A stretch of DNA of 64,000 nt, taken from assembly GCA_038380435.1 (NCBI GenBank), contig JAWZYU010000018.1:54647751-54711750 (forward strand), read 5' to 3'. The notes beneath the pieces are model-generated. The model was not told the DNA's origin. It was given only the letters and a program-made list of their open reading frames with translations, and searched no databases. A program made the position numbers and the translations under genes. This DNA comes from Ryuthela nishihirai (lineage: Eukaryota > Arthropoda > Arachnida > Araneae > Heptathelidae). Within the stretch, counting starts at the first letter, position 1, and every line of letters starts with the position of its first letter. Positions 45,476 to 56,254 of this stretch are shown piece after piece.

Positions 45476-45609
45476 TTTTTAAGTGTTTCTTGTATACAGG
45501 ACGTTTTCCTATGATACTTTATTACTGAATAGGTTTAGTGTAATTCTTGAAATGTAGACTGTTTATTTTCTGAGAGAAATTTACACCAAAATGACATTTC
45601 AATATATTG

Positions 45610-45745
45610 TAAAAAGCTGCATCGGTGACTCGGTGGTTCGTGTTGGCTTGTGGTGACATTGTGACTGCAGGGGTTCGGGTTCCGGGTTTATACCCGGGAC
45701 CCGAGCTCCAAGTCCTTTGTTATGTCACATATGTTGTAAATGTCC
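45610..45745 (+). repeat. tRNA-like SINE head, unassigned
   Basis: GGTGACTCGGTGGTTCGTG and GGGGTTCGGGTTCCGGG look like diverged A- and B-box regions, followed by a TACCCGGGACCCGAGC self-complementary patch. It may be a SINE2 relative. Confidence 0.35.
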
Positions 45746-45780
45746 ATCAGTAAAGAATTTTCACTTCTAAATTTGTCATA

Positions 45781-47179
45781 AAAATTGATGATCTCACATT
45801 GGGACATAAAACGAACATTGGCTATAAGTGTCATCAATCAAATTGAAAAAGATTTTTAAAAATTGAAAAGGCTTCAAAATTTCAAGAACTCCCCAAATAC
45901 AACTGGAGAAAAAAGAATCAGCTTAAAAAAAAGAAAAACACAACATCAAATTCATATTTAAGGCTTTAAACTATCTCTAATGACCGGACAGATTTTGAAA
46001 ATCGATAAATTATTTAGGGGGAATAAATCTCAACGTATATTTCTCGAGAGAAATCCAATCGACCAGCAACATTTCTCACTGAGACGTTAATAGAGTTAGT
46101 AGCCACTTTTCTTGCTTAATGCAAAACGTGAAATGGCAAATTTAACATAGCACTTCCTCTCTCCTCTTTTTTTTTCATTTTCTCTCTTCGAACGCGAATG
46201 ATGTTATGGGCAAAAAGAAAAATCTTCTTGAAAGGAAAGTATAAAAAAACCTAAAAACTAAAAACATCCTTCTTTATCTGAAGCAAGTTTTTAAAAAGCG
46301 AGTCCAGTGTGTCATTCTTTATCTTGCCCATGCTTGTGATTGTGAGCAACTTACGCAAGGTTTTCATAATTCAAAACCCAAAGAAAACGAGAAGAAGAAA
46401 AAAAAGGAAATAGTAGCGTCTTTGAAGGCGCACCTTTCAGAGAGCATTCTTATCATATCTTCTGCTCCAGAAACCTAATGGACATCGTGTCACGATTATG
46501 TTTCTTATTTGTATTTACAAGATAGGCCTGAGGCAGGATATTGCATTACATTTTTGTTTGCAAAGCGTATCCATTTTCAGATTATGCTTGTTCTCGGATT
46601 AAAGAAAAACTGAATTCATGCAAACCAAAAGTGGGGTGAACAAAAAAAAAATGGGATGCAAAGAGAGGAAAATGCTGAGAAAGAAACGGAAGGAAAAAAA
46701 ATCGATCACAACAGTAGTAAAATACGAAGATGGTGCTTCCTTCGCCAAGGCCAGATGTAGGACATCATTTCTGCTGACTCCCAGGCGAGACACACACGGA
46801 GACGGAAAAATGTTGCTCATAAATTAGTGTCGCGAAACATATCTCGATTTCTGAGAAGTTATCTCGATAGTGCTGACATCAGAAGACTGTTGGCTTGGAT
46901 CTCGGGTTTTCTGATAGAGAAGTCGATAATATCGCTCAGTTCGGAGAAAATATGTTTCAAAATTTCGCACGTGTGACAAATGCAAGTGACGCTTGAAAAG
47001 TAATTGAAGGAGCAAAGAATGAGATTACAGTACGCCCATGATAATAGTAAAAATATTGCAGCTATACGTTTAGAACTGCGGAGAGCAAGATATACATATA
47101 TCCTATTTGCACTTTCTTCTCTGTTCTGATATAAAGGTAGCTTTATACTGTGCTAAAAATAAAACTCTAAATTTAGAAT
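45781..47179. other. 1.4 kb without a recognised gene; polypurine tract
   Basis: Bases 46620-46720 are strongly purine-rich on the plus strand. The 69- and 73-aa frames there are low complexity. Confidence 0.4.
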
Positions 47180-47395
47180 ATTTGCGGTAGCCACGTGGTT
47201 AACGTGCTGAAAATCAAAATCACCTGTATTCGAGCCCCAGGTAAGGCATGGATGTTTCTTTATTTGCATTTTCTTTCTGCTTACGTCTCGCCTTCCTCTC
47301 ATATCTTCTCCATGATGTATTAACTGACAGGCTTATGACAGAACTCTGTGACATGTAGCTGCTTAAGGATAGTTATTATTATTATTTTGTTATTA
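47180..47395 (+). mobile_element. SINE2, plus-strand copy
   Basis: The head GCGGTAGCCACGTGGTTAAC is followed by the B box GTATTCGAGCCCC and GTAAGGCATGGATGT. The body blocks TTTCTGCTTACGTCTCGCC, AACTGACAGGCTTATGACAG and AGCTGCTTAAGG match the copy at 58402-58605 in order. It ends in a TTATTATTATTA tail. Confidence 0.8.
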
Positions 47396-47449
47396 TCAAT
47401 ATTTGATATTTCCACTGGTGTAGAAAATTAAAGCAAACTAGAAGAATAG

Positions 47450-47660
47450 CATATCGACTTTAGTGGAATAGGGAAGTCTCGTTTTCAAAGAGAATGAACT
47501 TTGTCAATGTAAGATTTTTGCACTCTCTAAATGTGGAAATTAGAACTAATGGATCTTTCGAAAAATTCAAAGAATAATGTTCCCTCTGTTAGTATCGCTC
47601 GATCTCACAAAAAATCCATTTAACTCTTAAAAAATTGGGTTTTTCTACCCCCCCCCCACC
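47450..47660. mobile_element. Element X, truncated third copy
   Basis: AGAATAGCATATCGACTTTA and GAAGTCTCGTTTTCAAAGAG match the left end of element X (11450 and 25390 copies). CCATTTAACTCTT and a C run resemble the unit junction at 27250. The right end is missing. Confidence 0.5.
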
Positions 47661-47844
47661 TTTCGTGGATAATGATGGAAATCCCTGCTAACTATAAACC
47701 CATTCATCACCACACTCTATCAACCAGGCCTTGTTTTATAAAGAAATAAAGGAGAGGGGCGGCAATATATTGGAATCAGTTTTGAGACAATGAGTTCTGT
47801 CACACAGGCAGCGAGGAGAGAAATTTCTAGTAGGGAAAGCGACA

Positions 47845-48265
47845 CTGATTGTTTACGATTCGTCTTAGTTCGCTGATTGTTTACGATTCGTCTCAGTTCG
47901 CTGATTGTTCACGATCCGTCTTAGTTCGCTGATTGTTTACGATTCGTCTCAGTTCGCTGAATGTTCACGATGCGTCTTAGTTCGCTGATTGTTCACGATC
48001 CGTCTTATTTCGCTGATTGTTCACGATCCGTCTTAGTTCACTGATTGTTCACGATTCGTCTTAGTTCGCTGATTGTTCACGATCCGTCTTAGTTCACTGA
48101 TTGTTCACGATCCGTCTTAGTTCGCTGATTGTTCACGATCCGTCTTAGTTCGCTGATTGTTCACGATCCGTCTTAGTTTATGATTGTTCACGATCTTTCT
48201 TAATTTCTTTGATTGTTCACGATCCATCTTAATTCCCTGATTGTTCACAATCCGTTATTGTTCAT
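47845..48265 (+). repeat. Minisatellite, 28-bp period
   Basis: About 15 units of CGCTGATTGTTCACGATCCG plus TCTTAGTT. Left units have TTTACGATTCG; central units have TTCACGATCCG; the right end decays. Homogeneity is highest in the middle. Confidence 0.95.
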
Positions 48266-49117
48266 TCAAAACTATAGAAAAAAAATCAACTATCTTCCTT
48301 GCCATATAACTCATATATACATATTCTGCGAAACTGAATACCTGGCACTTTTTTTTAATCTAAATCTAGCATAAATACCGTGAATACAAAAATTCTGTTA
48401 TGGATTTCAATAGCTAATGTTCCGTCAGAGGGGTTACACAGGAGAGCATGATCGACAATAGTATAGGATGTCGCATAATGAAATACGTTCCACACCTTCA
48501 GTACTTGTTCCCAACGGCGTTATGTTGCCTGCAGAGAGCGTTAAGCATGCGTATGTGCACTACCCAGCCAGACAAGAACACCTGCTGTGAGTCTGGGTGT
48601 AGGTAAGTAACAACGCCTACGTCTCCTTTGCTTAACTCTCGTTTGTACACGTGCAGCGATAGCATCTATGTTACTAGAGCCATGGTATTGGGAGTCTGGT
48701 GAACTCATTATCCACTCTCAATTGGCCAGTGTCATCTCGTGGATACTGGCGCCATGTTGACAACAGATGCCAAATGGCGTTCTCTTTCTGTGCTTGTAGT
48801 TTTGCAATCACTTATTCTTAATACAATCAAACAATAACTTAATCATAATTAATCATAAAATGAATTAATCTTTGATTAAGGTGTGCATATGTTATTTATT
48901 CTTATTCTGAGTTAATATGTGAATGACTAAATAATTGCAATGTTGATTTACAGATATTAAAGTGAAAGATGATATGTCCTGTTAAGGTGCAACCTATATT
49001 TTAACCCTCACTCCCACCCCTTTACACCTTAGTTTTCCAATTCCGATATACAAATTGTGATTTAAATTACGTGGAATATTTTTATGGGGGAAATGAGGTG
49101 CCATTTATAATCGCAGA
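48266..49117. other. No gene recognised
   Basis: 48420-48780 is of mixed composition without a domain-bearing frame; the rest is A+T-rich. Confidence 0.4.
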
Positions 49118-49500
49118 ATGGTTGAGTTGCATTTACCTCTGAGCAGCACTTTTTTTACATGCAATAGGCTAAATGGTCAGGTCACAAGAACCCCGAGGGC
49201 TCAGATAATTTTGGGGAGAGGGACCCACTGGACAGCTGTTGGAAGACAGATGGTAACTTCCCGTCAAAGCCGTCCAGCTGTTTCTTCCACAACTCAGAGT
49301 ACAGCTCCCCTGCACATGGGCCACAGTTTAACGTCCCATCCGACAGATGGCGCCCTTTCCAAACCCATTGGTGTCCCCTGCTGACCGAGTGCAGGGCGAG
49401 AAGTTTCGCGGAGATAAATCTCAATGCTGGTCGAGGTCGGACTCGAACCTGAGAACTGTAGATCACGAGCCTGGCGCGACACCAACTGAGCCAACCCAGC
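49118..49500 (-). mobile_element. SINE1, full length
   Basis: A minus copy from GGTTGAGTTGCATTTACCTC to ACACCAACTGAGCCAACCC. The B-box complement reads GGACTCGAACC. The 109-aa frame here is the SINE read as protein. Confidence 0.9.
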
Positions 49501-49599
49501 ACTCCATTCAAGCAGTATTTTGAAATAATCAGTTTTCCGCATTTTTGAAATACTGAGTCTTTTAGATCTCATCTTTAAGTAATTATAGAATAATCAAAA

Positions 49600-50028
49600 G
49601 TTGTGTTGAGTTATTTTACCTCTGAACGGCACTTTTTTATTTCCACACATTGGTGTAAATGGACGAGTCACAAAGATCCCAAAGTTCAGAGAAGGTCTGG
49701 GGAAAGGAACTCGCTGGACAGCTGTTAGCAGAGAAGTGGTAGTCTCCCGTCAGCAAAATCTCCATCCTACCCTCGGTAAGAAGGAGACACCGATGCACTT
49801 GGAAAAACCACCGCCCGTCATATAGAACATAAAGCCATGACGCCATGTATAGGAGAACCATATTCTGTGCATGTTAAAAAATACTCTGTATGGCCTTGAC
49901 GGGTGACTTCCATTTATCTCCTAACAGCTGTTCAGCGTGTCACCCCCTCCAACCCTCTATGAGCTCTTGGAGTCCTCGTGATCTGTCCATTAGTCCAAGT
50001 GCCGCTCAGAGATAAAATAACCCAACCT
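49600..50028. mobile_element. SINE1 inverted pair, 5' ends joined
   Basis: Bases 49600-49757 are the 3' part on the minus strand, ending at GTCTCCCGTCAGC. Bases 49758-50028 are a plus-strand copy from about consensus position 100 (CTACCCTCGGTAAG) to the tail (AATAACCCAACC). Both pieces contain the 3' tail, so they are two truncated copies or an inverted duplication, not one inverted insertion. Confidence 0.75.
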
Positions 50029-50548
50029 AAGACTAAAGTACTGTAACAAATTATCTTAAAGTACTGCAACCCATATCAGCAAGCATCTGATATTTAGTCA
50101 ATTGAAATTCCATGGAATTACTCTTGAACATCAAACTCAAAATGAGAGAAAATATTGTTTTGAACATGATGGGATACGAAGAGACAACCCATAGACAAAA
50201 GTGCGCCAAGTGTTCTTTCTTAGCATCAGGTATTTACTTCTAATTATTAGTATATTAATTAATTATTAGTATACTCGTAATCAGCCCGGATCTAGAAAGT
50301 AATAAAGATGCTGGGGGGGATGCAATCGGGCCGGTAAAAGGGGAAGTCAAGAGACTGGATTTCCATTCCGTAACATTTTCCCCTCCCTTCGTTTTAGAGG
50401 TTTTAGAAAGATCGTGAAATATTCATCCTTACTAGCATTGTCGAAAGGAGAGGGGGGAGTCATGACCTCTTCCCCCCAACAGGTAGATTCTACTTGGAAT
50501 AGATTTTAACCATCATCTTCATGACACTATGGACGTGGGAATTACGTA
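50029..50548. other. No gene; GGATCTAG-type MITE scrap
   Basis: CCCGGATCTAGAAAGTAA at 50284-50301 with a purine-rich GGGGGGGATGC, and TCATCCTTACTAGCATTG on the other strand sense at about 50425, resemble the MITEs at 29325 and 61261. It is incomplete. Confidence 0.4.
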
Positions 50549-51907
50549 TTATATACACTCGCGGAAATTGAAAAAAGAATACCATTAACAATTGAATCGT
50601 AAGCTATGCGATTTATTTAGTATAAACAACTTGTCGAGAAAGGGTAGTGATCACACGTGTGAAGTGATTCAATGTTTATTTTGCCTTTTAACGAGTATTA
50701 CATTTTACAGAAGGCACATTTTAATAAGGTGTTGTATCTCCTCGAGCAGCAATACAAGCTTGCAATCTGGCATGCAATCGGGCGTATAAGTGCTGGATAT
50801 CATGCTGGGGGATTACCATCCCATGCACTTTCAAGTTGGACGCGTAATTCAGCAATGGTCGTTGCCTGCTGCGGTCTGCGGAAGAGTCTTTGCCTGATCC
50901 AGTCCAGACATGCTCGATTGGAGACAAGTCCGGAGAGCGTGCTGGTCAAGAGAGTTGGTGCACTGCCTGAAGAGCATGTTGAGTTGCCCGCGCAGTGTGG
51001 GCGGGCGTTATGCTGCTGGAATATCGCATTAGGGATTATACTCAAATATTGCAGGACGACTGTCTGTAAGATGTCGCTGACATACGTATTGCTATTTAGT
51101 GTACCCTGTACAAATACCAGACACGTACGAGAGTGAGAGCTAATTGCTCCCCACCCATGATGCCTGGCATGGGCCCTGTGTGTCACTGGCGGATGCACGA
51201 TGAAAGAAGCCACTGACCTTGTCGCCTTCTGACACATAAACGATCATCACTCCTAAGCAGAATCGGCTTCCTTCACTGAAGACCACAGACTGCCATTCTT
51301 CTCTCCAATGAACTCGTTATTGACACCACTGGAAACGTGCTCGACAGTGACGAGGTGACAGTGGTAACCATGTCAGCGTCGCATGCGCATAGTCCTGCTT
51401 CCAAAAGACGATTGCGTATCATTCTTGTAGACACCCTCCGCCGCCCTCTTGATATGCCGATCTTCTCGTGCATCCGTAACTCTATGTTGTCCGGAAGCAC
51501 GTCTTGAGTGTGCAAATGCTCTTCTGATCATCGATGCCACCATTGTACCAACCCCGATACCTCTCGTCCAACGCGGTGTACAATTTGACGTAAAGACCAA
51601 CCTGCTTCCCGAAGACCCACTATACGACCTTGCTCAAACTCCGCTAACTGATCAAATGTTGCGCACCTGCGCCGTCCAGACATGGTAACTTCTTCAAGTG
51701 CACTGAACAACAAGACACAGTCTTCACGCCCTAGTCCTTAAATGCCCGCTGCGTATATTTGCATGTTGTCGTCCTCAGTGACGTCATTATTTCATCCAAT
51801 GACTTTCAATCTTGGATCACGGTTTCTGCTGCCCTTAACTATTAACAAATTATAATATGACGTTCCTAAAGGAATTCCTTCTGGGTGCTCTTTTTTCAAT
51901 TTCCGTC
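50549..51907 (-). mobile_element. Tc1 family element, copy 2, complete ends
   Basis: The ends CACTCGCGGAAATTGAAAAA at 50559 and TTTTTTCAATTTCCGTCACG at 51890-51909 are inverted repeats shared with 34213-36318. It is 1.35 kb without insertions. The flanking TA at the left (before CACTCG) fits a TA target site. Both copies carry dead transposases, so mobility would depend on a copy elsewhere. Confidence 0.88.
50721..51713 (-). pseudogene. Tc1 transposase (copy 2), broken
   Basis: Met at 51683 begins SGRRRCATFDQLAEFEQGRI and continues VGLREAGWSLRQIVHRVGRE, a helix-turn-helix DNA-binding region. The frame breaks near 51530. The catalytic core (51237-50800) reads HGWGAISSHSRTCLVFVQG, NTYVSDILQTVVLQYL and NAIFQQHNARPH. 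Here His stands where the second catalytic Asp (QQDN) is expected. The SPIEHVW block (50927-50900) lies in another frame. Missing Asp plus frame breaks show it is inactive. Confidence 0.85.
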
Positions 51908-53279
51908 ACGGAAGTCTATATTACCAGTCCCTGCCTTCATGGGACACATATGATTATGAATTGCTGGCGGGAAGTTCATATCATCACGAGAGGAAACTAG
52001 ATCAGTAGCAGGTAGTTCAGTGATCAGAACATCTGAGATTCTACGAAGAGGTTGTAGGTCCCTATCCCCTTAGTTCAAGATAATGTTTTCTCTAACTTTT
52101 ATGTTGACGTTCGAGAATGATTTCATTGAATTTTACTAAAATGTTTCCTTCGCAGTACTACGTACATAAGTTCAAATGAAAATATGCAAACCTGCTCTCT
52201 TGTATCAGGAACAACAACAATCAGAAAAGTTACAAATCTAGATGGTTCTTGATCTGAACGGTTTTAATTTAAGGCAATTTGGATTTATGAGATGTATTAA
52301 ATTAGGCATGTTCTGGATTTACGGGGTCTAAAAATTTACACTGTTCGAAAGCAACCCTTAAAGCGCGAAGGGAGAAATCATGGAAACTTTTGCATAAAAG
52401 CATCAACTTTGTACAAAAGTAGCAGAGGCTTCCAACTCGTTGTCAACTGTGTGTGACAAGTGATGACTGGCATCTTGTCTCATCAGTCGCTTACCGCTGA
52501 GATCGGCCCACATTTGCCAGACGTCCAGATTTCTGCTGGATTGTTCCGTTTTGCATAATCAGATGGAGAGTGCTTGTATTGACAGTCAATAATTCGGCAG
52601 ACCAAAGACCATGAAGCAATTTAACGTTCTCCCACCTGCACCTTCGGTGTCACGTACCCCGGACGCCCCCCCCCCCAAAAAAAAAAAATAACTCCTCCAC
52701 CTCACCCTCTCCTTTCAACTCCAACACCTTATTAGTCGATGCAGTAATTTCCCCTCTATTATTTCTTTCCCTCTTTTAAGATCTTACGGTTCCCTTACTA
52801 ATACTGTGTTTATTGATGAAACTCATATCATTCCCATTTTTCTTGCAGCTTCCCTATATCTTGTATGCGTAGCTTTTGGAAGAAGAACAATCATCACCGG
52901 ATATATAAGTAGAATTCGATTACGAAGAAGATTTATGAATGTTCATCATAAATAAAATAATCTTCATCTTTCAAACAGTAGATTACTATTTCTAATAGAA
53001 TACTTGAACTGCATGGCAGTTGAAGGGAGTTTACATTTGAACGTGTGTTATCTTCTCCAGATTTTTTTTTTGAAAATCGAGATCTTTAAAGTTCGCCATT
53101 GGTTATAGCCACCGACTATCATAACAGATAAATTTTCACTTTAGCATGGACATTTTGATTTTAATCTACATAAAGATATTAAAATTAAAAAAATAAAAAT
53201 AAATTGAACTTAGTAAAGAAATAAAATTTGCATCTATAATATATATCAGCTTAGAATTACTTGAGTTATTAAAAGCTGT
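51908..53279. other. 1.4 kb without a recognised gene
   Basis: Mostly A+T-rich. C and A runs abut at 52666-52690. As it lies 0.7-2 kb downstream of the zinc-finger exon on the minus strand, it is probably intron. Confidence 0.4.
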
Positions 53280-53290
53280 ATAAAACAAAT

Positions 53291-53679
53291 GGGGGCAGGG
53301 GTGGCTCAGTCGGTAGCGCGCCAGGCTCGTAATTTGTAGTTCCCAGGTTCGAGTCCCAGTTGGGTCAGCGTTGAGATTTATCTCCGCAAAATTCCCCGCC
53401 CTGCCCACGGTCAGTAGGGGACACCGATGGACTTGGAAAGGCCGCCGTCCGTCGGATGGGACGTTAAGCCGTGGCCCCGTGTGCGGGAGAGCCATACCCT
53501 GTGAACGTTAAAGAACACGCTGGATGGCCTTGACGGGAGGCTACCATCTGTCTCCCAACAGCTGTTCCAGTGGGTCCCCTCCCCCAACCTTCTCGGAGCC
53601 TTCGGGGTCCATGTGACCTGGCCATTTAGCCCATGGTGTGCAAAAAAAGTGCCGCTCAGAGGTAAAACAACCCAACCCA
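53291..53679 (+). mobile_element. SINE1, best-preserved copy (reference)
   Basis: 389 bp with a perfect 11-bp target duplication, ATAAAACAAAT (53280-53290 and 53680-53690). The tRNA head has A box TGGCTCAGTCGG and B box GGTTCGAGTCC; the anticodon loop reads CTCGTAA. The body holds GTCGGATGGGACGTTAAGCC and ACGTTAAAGAACACGCTGG, and the tail is AAACAACCCAACCC. It lies 0.3 kb downstream of the zinc-finger exon, in the opposite orientation, inside the presumed intron. Transcription would be by RNA polymerase III from the internal boxes. Confidence 0.97.
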
Positions 53680-53963
53680 ATAAAACAAATAAAAGTATTT
53701 GAAGAAAATATCAGATCATGGATGTAATTGACACACTTTACTTGTATAATTAGCGTGTTTTTTAGCGTTAGATGATGCAATAAATTCAGTTTATTTATCA
53801 CACACAACATTCTAGTGTGCGAAAAAAATTATATATATGTATATCTTAACATTTTATTAAAATAGTGATATTTGCGGATTCTCTCTTCGAAAATTATGCG
53901 AACAAATGTACCAATGCATTTACATATTTGAAGAAAAGAACATCAGTGAATCAAAGATTTTCA

Positions 53964-53969
53964 CTTACC
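53964..53969 (-). promoter_or_regulatory. 5' splice donor of the zinc-finger exon
   Basis: On the minus strand the exon ends G and continues GTAAGTGAAA, a close match to the metazoan donor consensus. The exon leaves in phase 1 within an HTG codon, where zinc-finger genes are often split. Confidence 0.8.
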
Positions 53970-54134
53970 AGTATGTAAAAATAGATGATTTTTCAAATTG
54001 GTTTGCTTGCTGAAACCTCTGTTGCATATGGGACACTTGTATGGCCAGAATCCGTTATGAACATAGGTGTGACTTTTCAGATCCCCAGGTGTTGGGAACG
54101 ACTTCGAGCAGAGACTACATTTGTGAGGTTTTTC
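53969..54134 (-). CDS. Internal exon of a C2H2 zinc-finger protein (host gene)
   Basis: This is the only recognisable host coding exon. Read on the minus strand from 54134, it begins in frame with EKPHKC directly after an AG acceptor (complement of 54135-54136). It ends at 53969 in ...FLHT plus the first base of the next codon, followed by a strong donor GTAAGT. It holds two complete fingers with C-x2-C-x12-H-x3-H spacing: CSLCSKSF...LKSHTYVH, then CPICNRGF...LKNHLFLH. The link between them is NGFWPYK, not the usual TGEKP. The exon is 166 bases, enters in phase 0 and leaves in phase 1. The usual codon after HT is Gly, and the next exon probably opens with another linker. The family is DNA-binding nuclear transcription factors; the individual gene was not identified. 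There are no stops or frameshifts. No neighbouring exon was found, so both flanking introns are long. Confidence 0.9.
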
Positions 54135-54160
54135 CTAAAATATTAATATAAATATTAAAA
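54135..54160 (-). promoter_or_regulatory. 3' splice acceptor of the zinc-finger exon
   Basis: The minus strand reads a T-rich stretch with A interruptions ending TATTTTAG immediately before the GAA codon. The AG is the complement of 54135-54136. The polypyrimidine tract is weak, as is common in A+T-rich introns. A stop codon lies in frame upstream, which fixes the exon start. Confidence 0.7.
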
Positions 54161-54884
54161 ATCCATAATAAGTGGTTCAGACATGAGTGTTGAAAAAAAA
54201 TAAGCAGATATTGAGAAACAGAAGTGTGACTTCTTTTTTTTTGGAAAAAGCAATAAAATAAATGCAAATGATGCCAAAAAAGTTTGATTAAAATTTATTT
54301 GAATTCATCAAATCTATGGAAATTGCAGTTCTTAAAAGGTTCAATCCGCTGTAAGTTAAAAAGATGAAAATGAAGAAGTGATGTTAATAAGATTTTTTTC
54401 TTCCTAACGTTCTACTACTTGAAGAATCGAAATGATTTGAAAGTTTTCACCATTTAATATCACTTCTTCTCACAGAGTATTTTTGATTAAACATATATAT
54501 ATATAAAACATTTTTTTTTATTTTGAACTATGAATGCTGATGAAAAAGAAACTTGCTCTAACAAACGCTGCATTTTTAAAGTAAAAAAAAAATATATATA
54601 TGTATTTAATTAGAGCAGGATTTAAACATCATTCCCCCAGGCGAAGCGGTAGTGTGCCGTTATGTAGTAATGGTTCATTTCGTAATAAAGAAGCAAAATT
54701 TTCGCAAGAATGATGTAAGGAACAATGCAATCGAAATTGATGTAAGAATTCTACATATCTATGGTAAATAAATTAACGTAAAGAAATTAATATGAGGCAT
54801 AAAATTTGTAGTATTTAAAAATTTTCATTTTGAAATCCAAACGCTGTTTTTTCTCTGGTAATCAACAAATTAAATTGAATTATC
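54140..54884. other. Intron upstream of the zinc-finger exon (minus sense)
   Basis: A+T-rich, with T and A runs and an ATATAT stretch at 54495-54505. No second exon was seen. Confidence 0.45.
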
Positions 54885-55360
54885 AATAGTATTGGAACAC
54901 TTTTATGTTGTACGAGCATAAAACTATATTCAAAGTTTCCTATAAAATAAGCGTTTTGTGTGGAAATGTCACAGGAAATACACTATGTTGCTTTGAATTA
55001 GCAACACCTCCTTGTATAGAAATGTACTGGATTGTGGCGCTGATGATGGCTCAAGTCGGGAACGGCCAAAAATATGAAATTTTTTAAAATACGATTGTAG
55101 AGCTTACACGTGACAATCAGGTCTCGCATTACTTCGAGAAACAATTGTGTCGCCGTCAGCTGCCATAGTGAACTGCTCCCGTCACGAATCTACTGTGACT
55201 GGCTGAACAGCAATCGAATGACCAGCCAAAGGTCACACGTGGGACAGTCGCATGTGGTCGACGGCCGTAGTGAGCGACGTTTATCCCATCTTTGTACAGC
55301 AAATGCCCAACGGGCTATATTACGAGCGAAAAGTGGTCTGGCCCCATGAGGTATTAGGTC
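54885..55360 (+). pseudogene. Tc1/mariner remnant, 5' end and N-terminal transposase
   Basis: AGTATTGGAACACTTTTATG at 54889 may be a decayed terminal repeat. The plus-strand frame at 55110-55349 includes IYCDWLNSNRMTSQRSHV and GRSERRLSHL, resembling the linker between the two DNA-binding subdomains of Tc1 transposases (VWR..., RATT.REDR). The core and C-terminus are missing here. A matching C-terminal part on the same strand is at 57590-57990. Confidence 0.5.
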
Positions 55361-55761
55361 GGTGTTGTTAATTCAAAGCCAACTTGGTGTAAATTAATAT
55401 TCTTAAAAAGAAATTTCCACCATATCTCGATTTTGAGCAATATTTCTTAATTATTTCAAGATTTATATAAACTAAAACGTTTAACAGCTGTGTTGTTAGT
55501 CGTAAAAAATTAACCTCGAAGATCGTAATAAGTTGTTTAGAAATGTAATTTTGTAAAACTATGTAATAAGTTTTCAGTTTTCATCAATTTGAAATTGTGT
55601 TTGAGACGAGCGTCACAGCAGCACATGCTTTTCAGCTTTAATATATTTAATTAATATTTGATACGTTAGCAGATCAATCAAAGGTATCTAATATAATCTA
55701 GTCTGACCTGTGTCTTAACCTGTGACACTTAAGTTGTTTACCTAAGTGTCACTCGTCTAAA
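55361..55761. other. No feature recognised
   Basis: A+T-rich. The phrase GTGACACTTA occurs three times around 55720-55775, one of them part of the SINE target duplication. Confidence 0.4.
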
Positions 55762-55775
55762 CTGTGACACTTAGG

Positions 55776-56006
55776 ATTGGGTTCTTTTACCTCTGAGCAG
55801 CACTTTTTTGCACACCATGGGCTAAATGGCCAGGTCACAAGGACCCCGAAGGCTCAGAGAAGGTTGGGGGAGGGGACCCACTGGAACAACTGTTAGGAGA
55901 CAGATGGTAGCCTCCCGTCAAGGCCATCCAGCGTGATCTTTATCGTGCAAAGGGTATTGCTCTCCCGCACACTAGACCACGGCATAATGTCCCATACGAC
56001 GGATGG
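55776..56006 (-). mobile_element. SINE1, 5'-truncated, with 14-bp target duplication
   Basis: A minus copy from tail ATTGGGTTCTTTTACCTC to CCATACGACGGATGG in mid-body; the tRNA head and first 150 bases are absent. CTGTGACACTTAGG flanks it at 55762-55775 and 56007-56020. The duplication lies directly at the truncation point, so the truncation happened during insertion. Confidence 0.93.
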
Positions 56007-56204
56007 CTGTGACACTTAGGCTGTTTTATTTTTATGTATATATTTTTGTTGTTTAGTTTATTGCATTTACATTTGTTCTCTTTTGTTTTTACATCGTTTT
56101 ACACTTGTACTGTTTTTGACTTTTGGTTGAGGAGATATATGACTTTTATCTTTTACCTTTTTACCTTTTATCTTTTACCTTTTTACTGTTTATCTTGTGT
56201 TTGG

Positions 56205-56250
56205 AGCAGCATAGCCTCAGTTGCCCTTGTGACATAAAACCCCAAACTTA
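56205..56250 (+). repeat. Possible LINE 3' end signature
   Basis: GCAGCATAGCCTCAGTTGCC followed by GTGACATAAAACCCCAAAC looks like a LINE 3' terminus of a type I recall from arthropod genomes. It is isolated, and the assignment is weak. Confidence 0.3.
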
Positions 56251-56254
56251 TAGT

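Noticed and set aside
46618..46827. Lys-rich 69-aa frame
   Set aside because: Low-complexity translation of a polypurine tract.
53291..53370. Candidate functional tRNA in the SINE1 head
   Set aside because: Although the A and B boxes are intact, the sequence continues into the SINE body and tail and carries a SINE target duplication.
53411..53680. 89-aa frame that looks like a conserved protein (similar frames at 6692, 8091, 12377, 13516 and others)
   Set aside because: All are SINE1 sequence read through. The similarity comes from the repeat, frames occur on either strand, and none has a domain.
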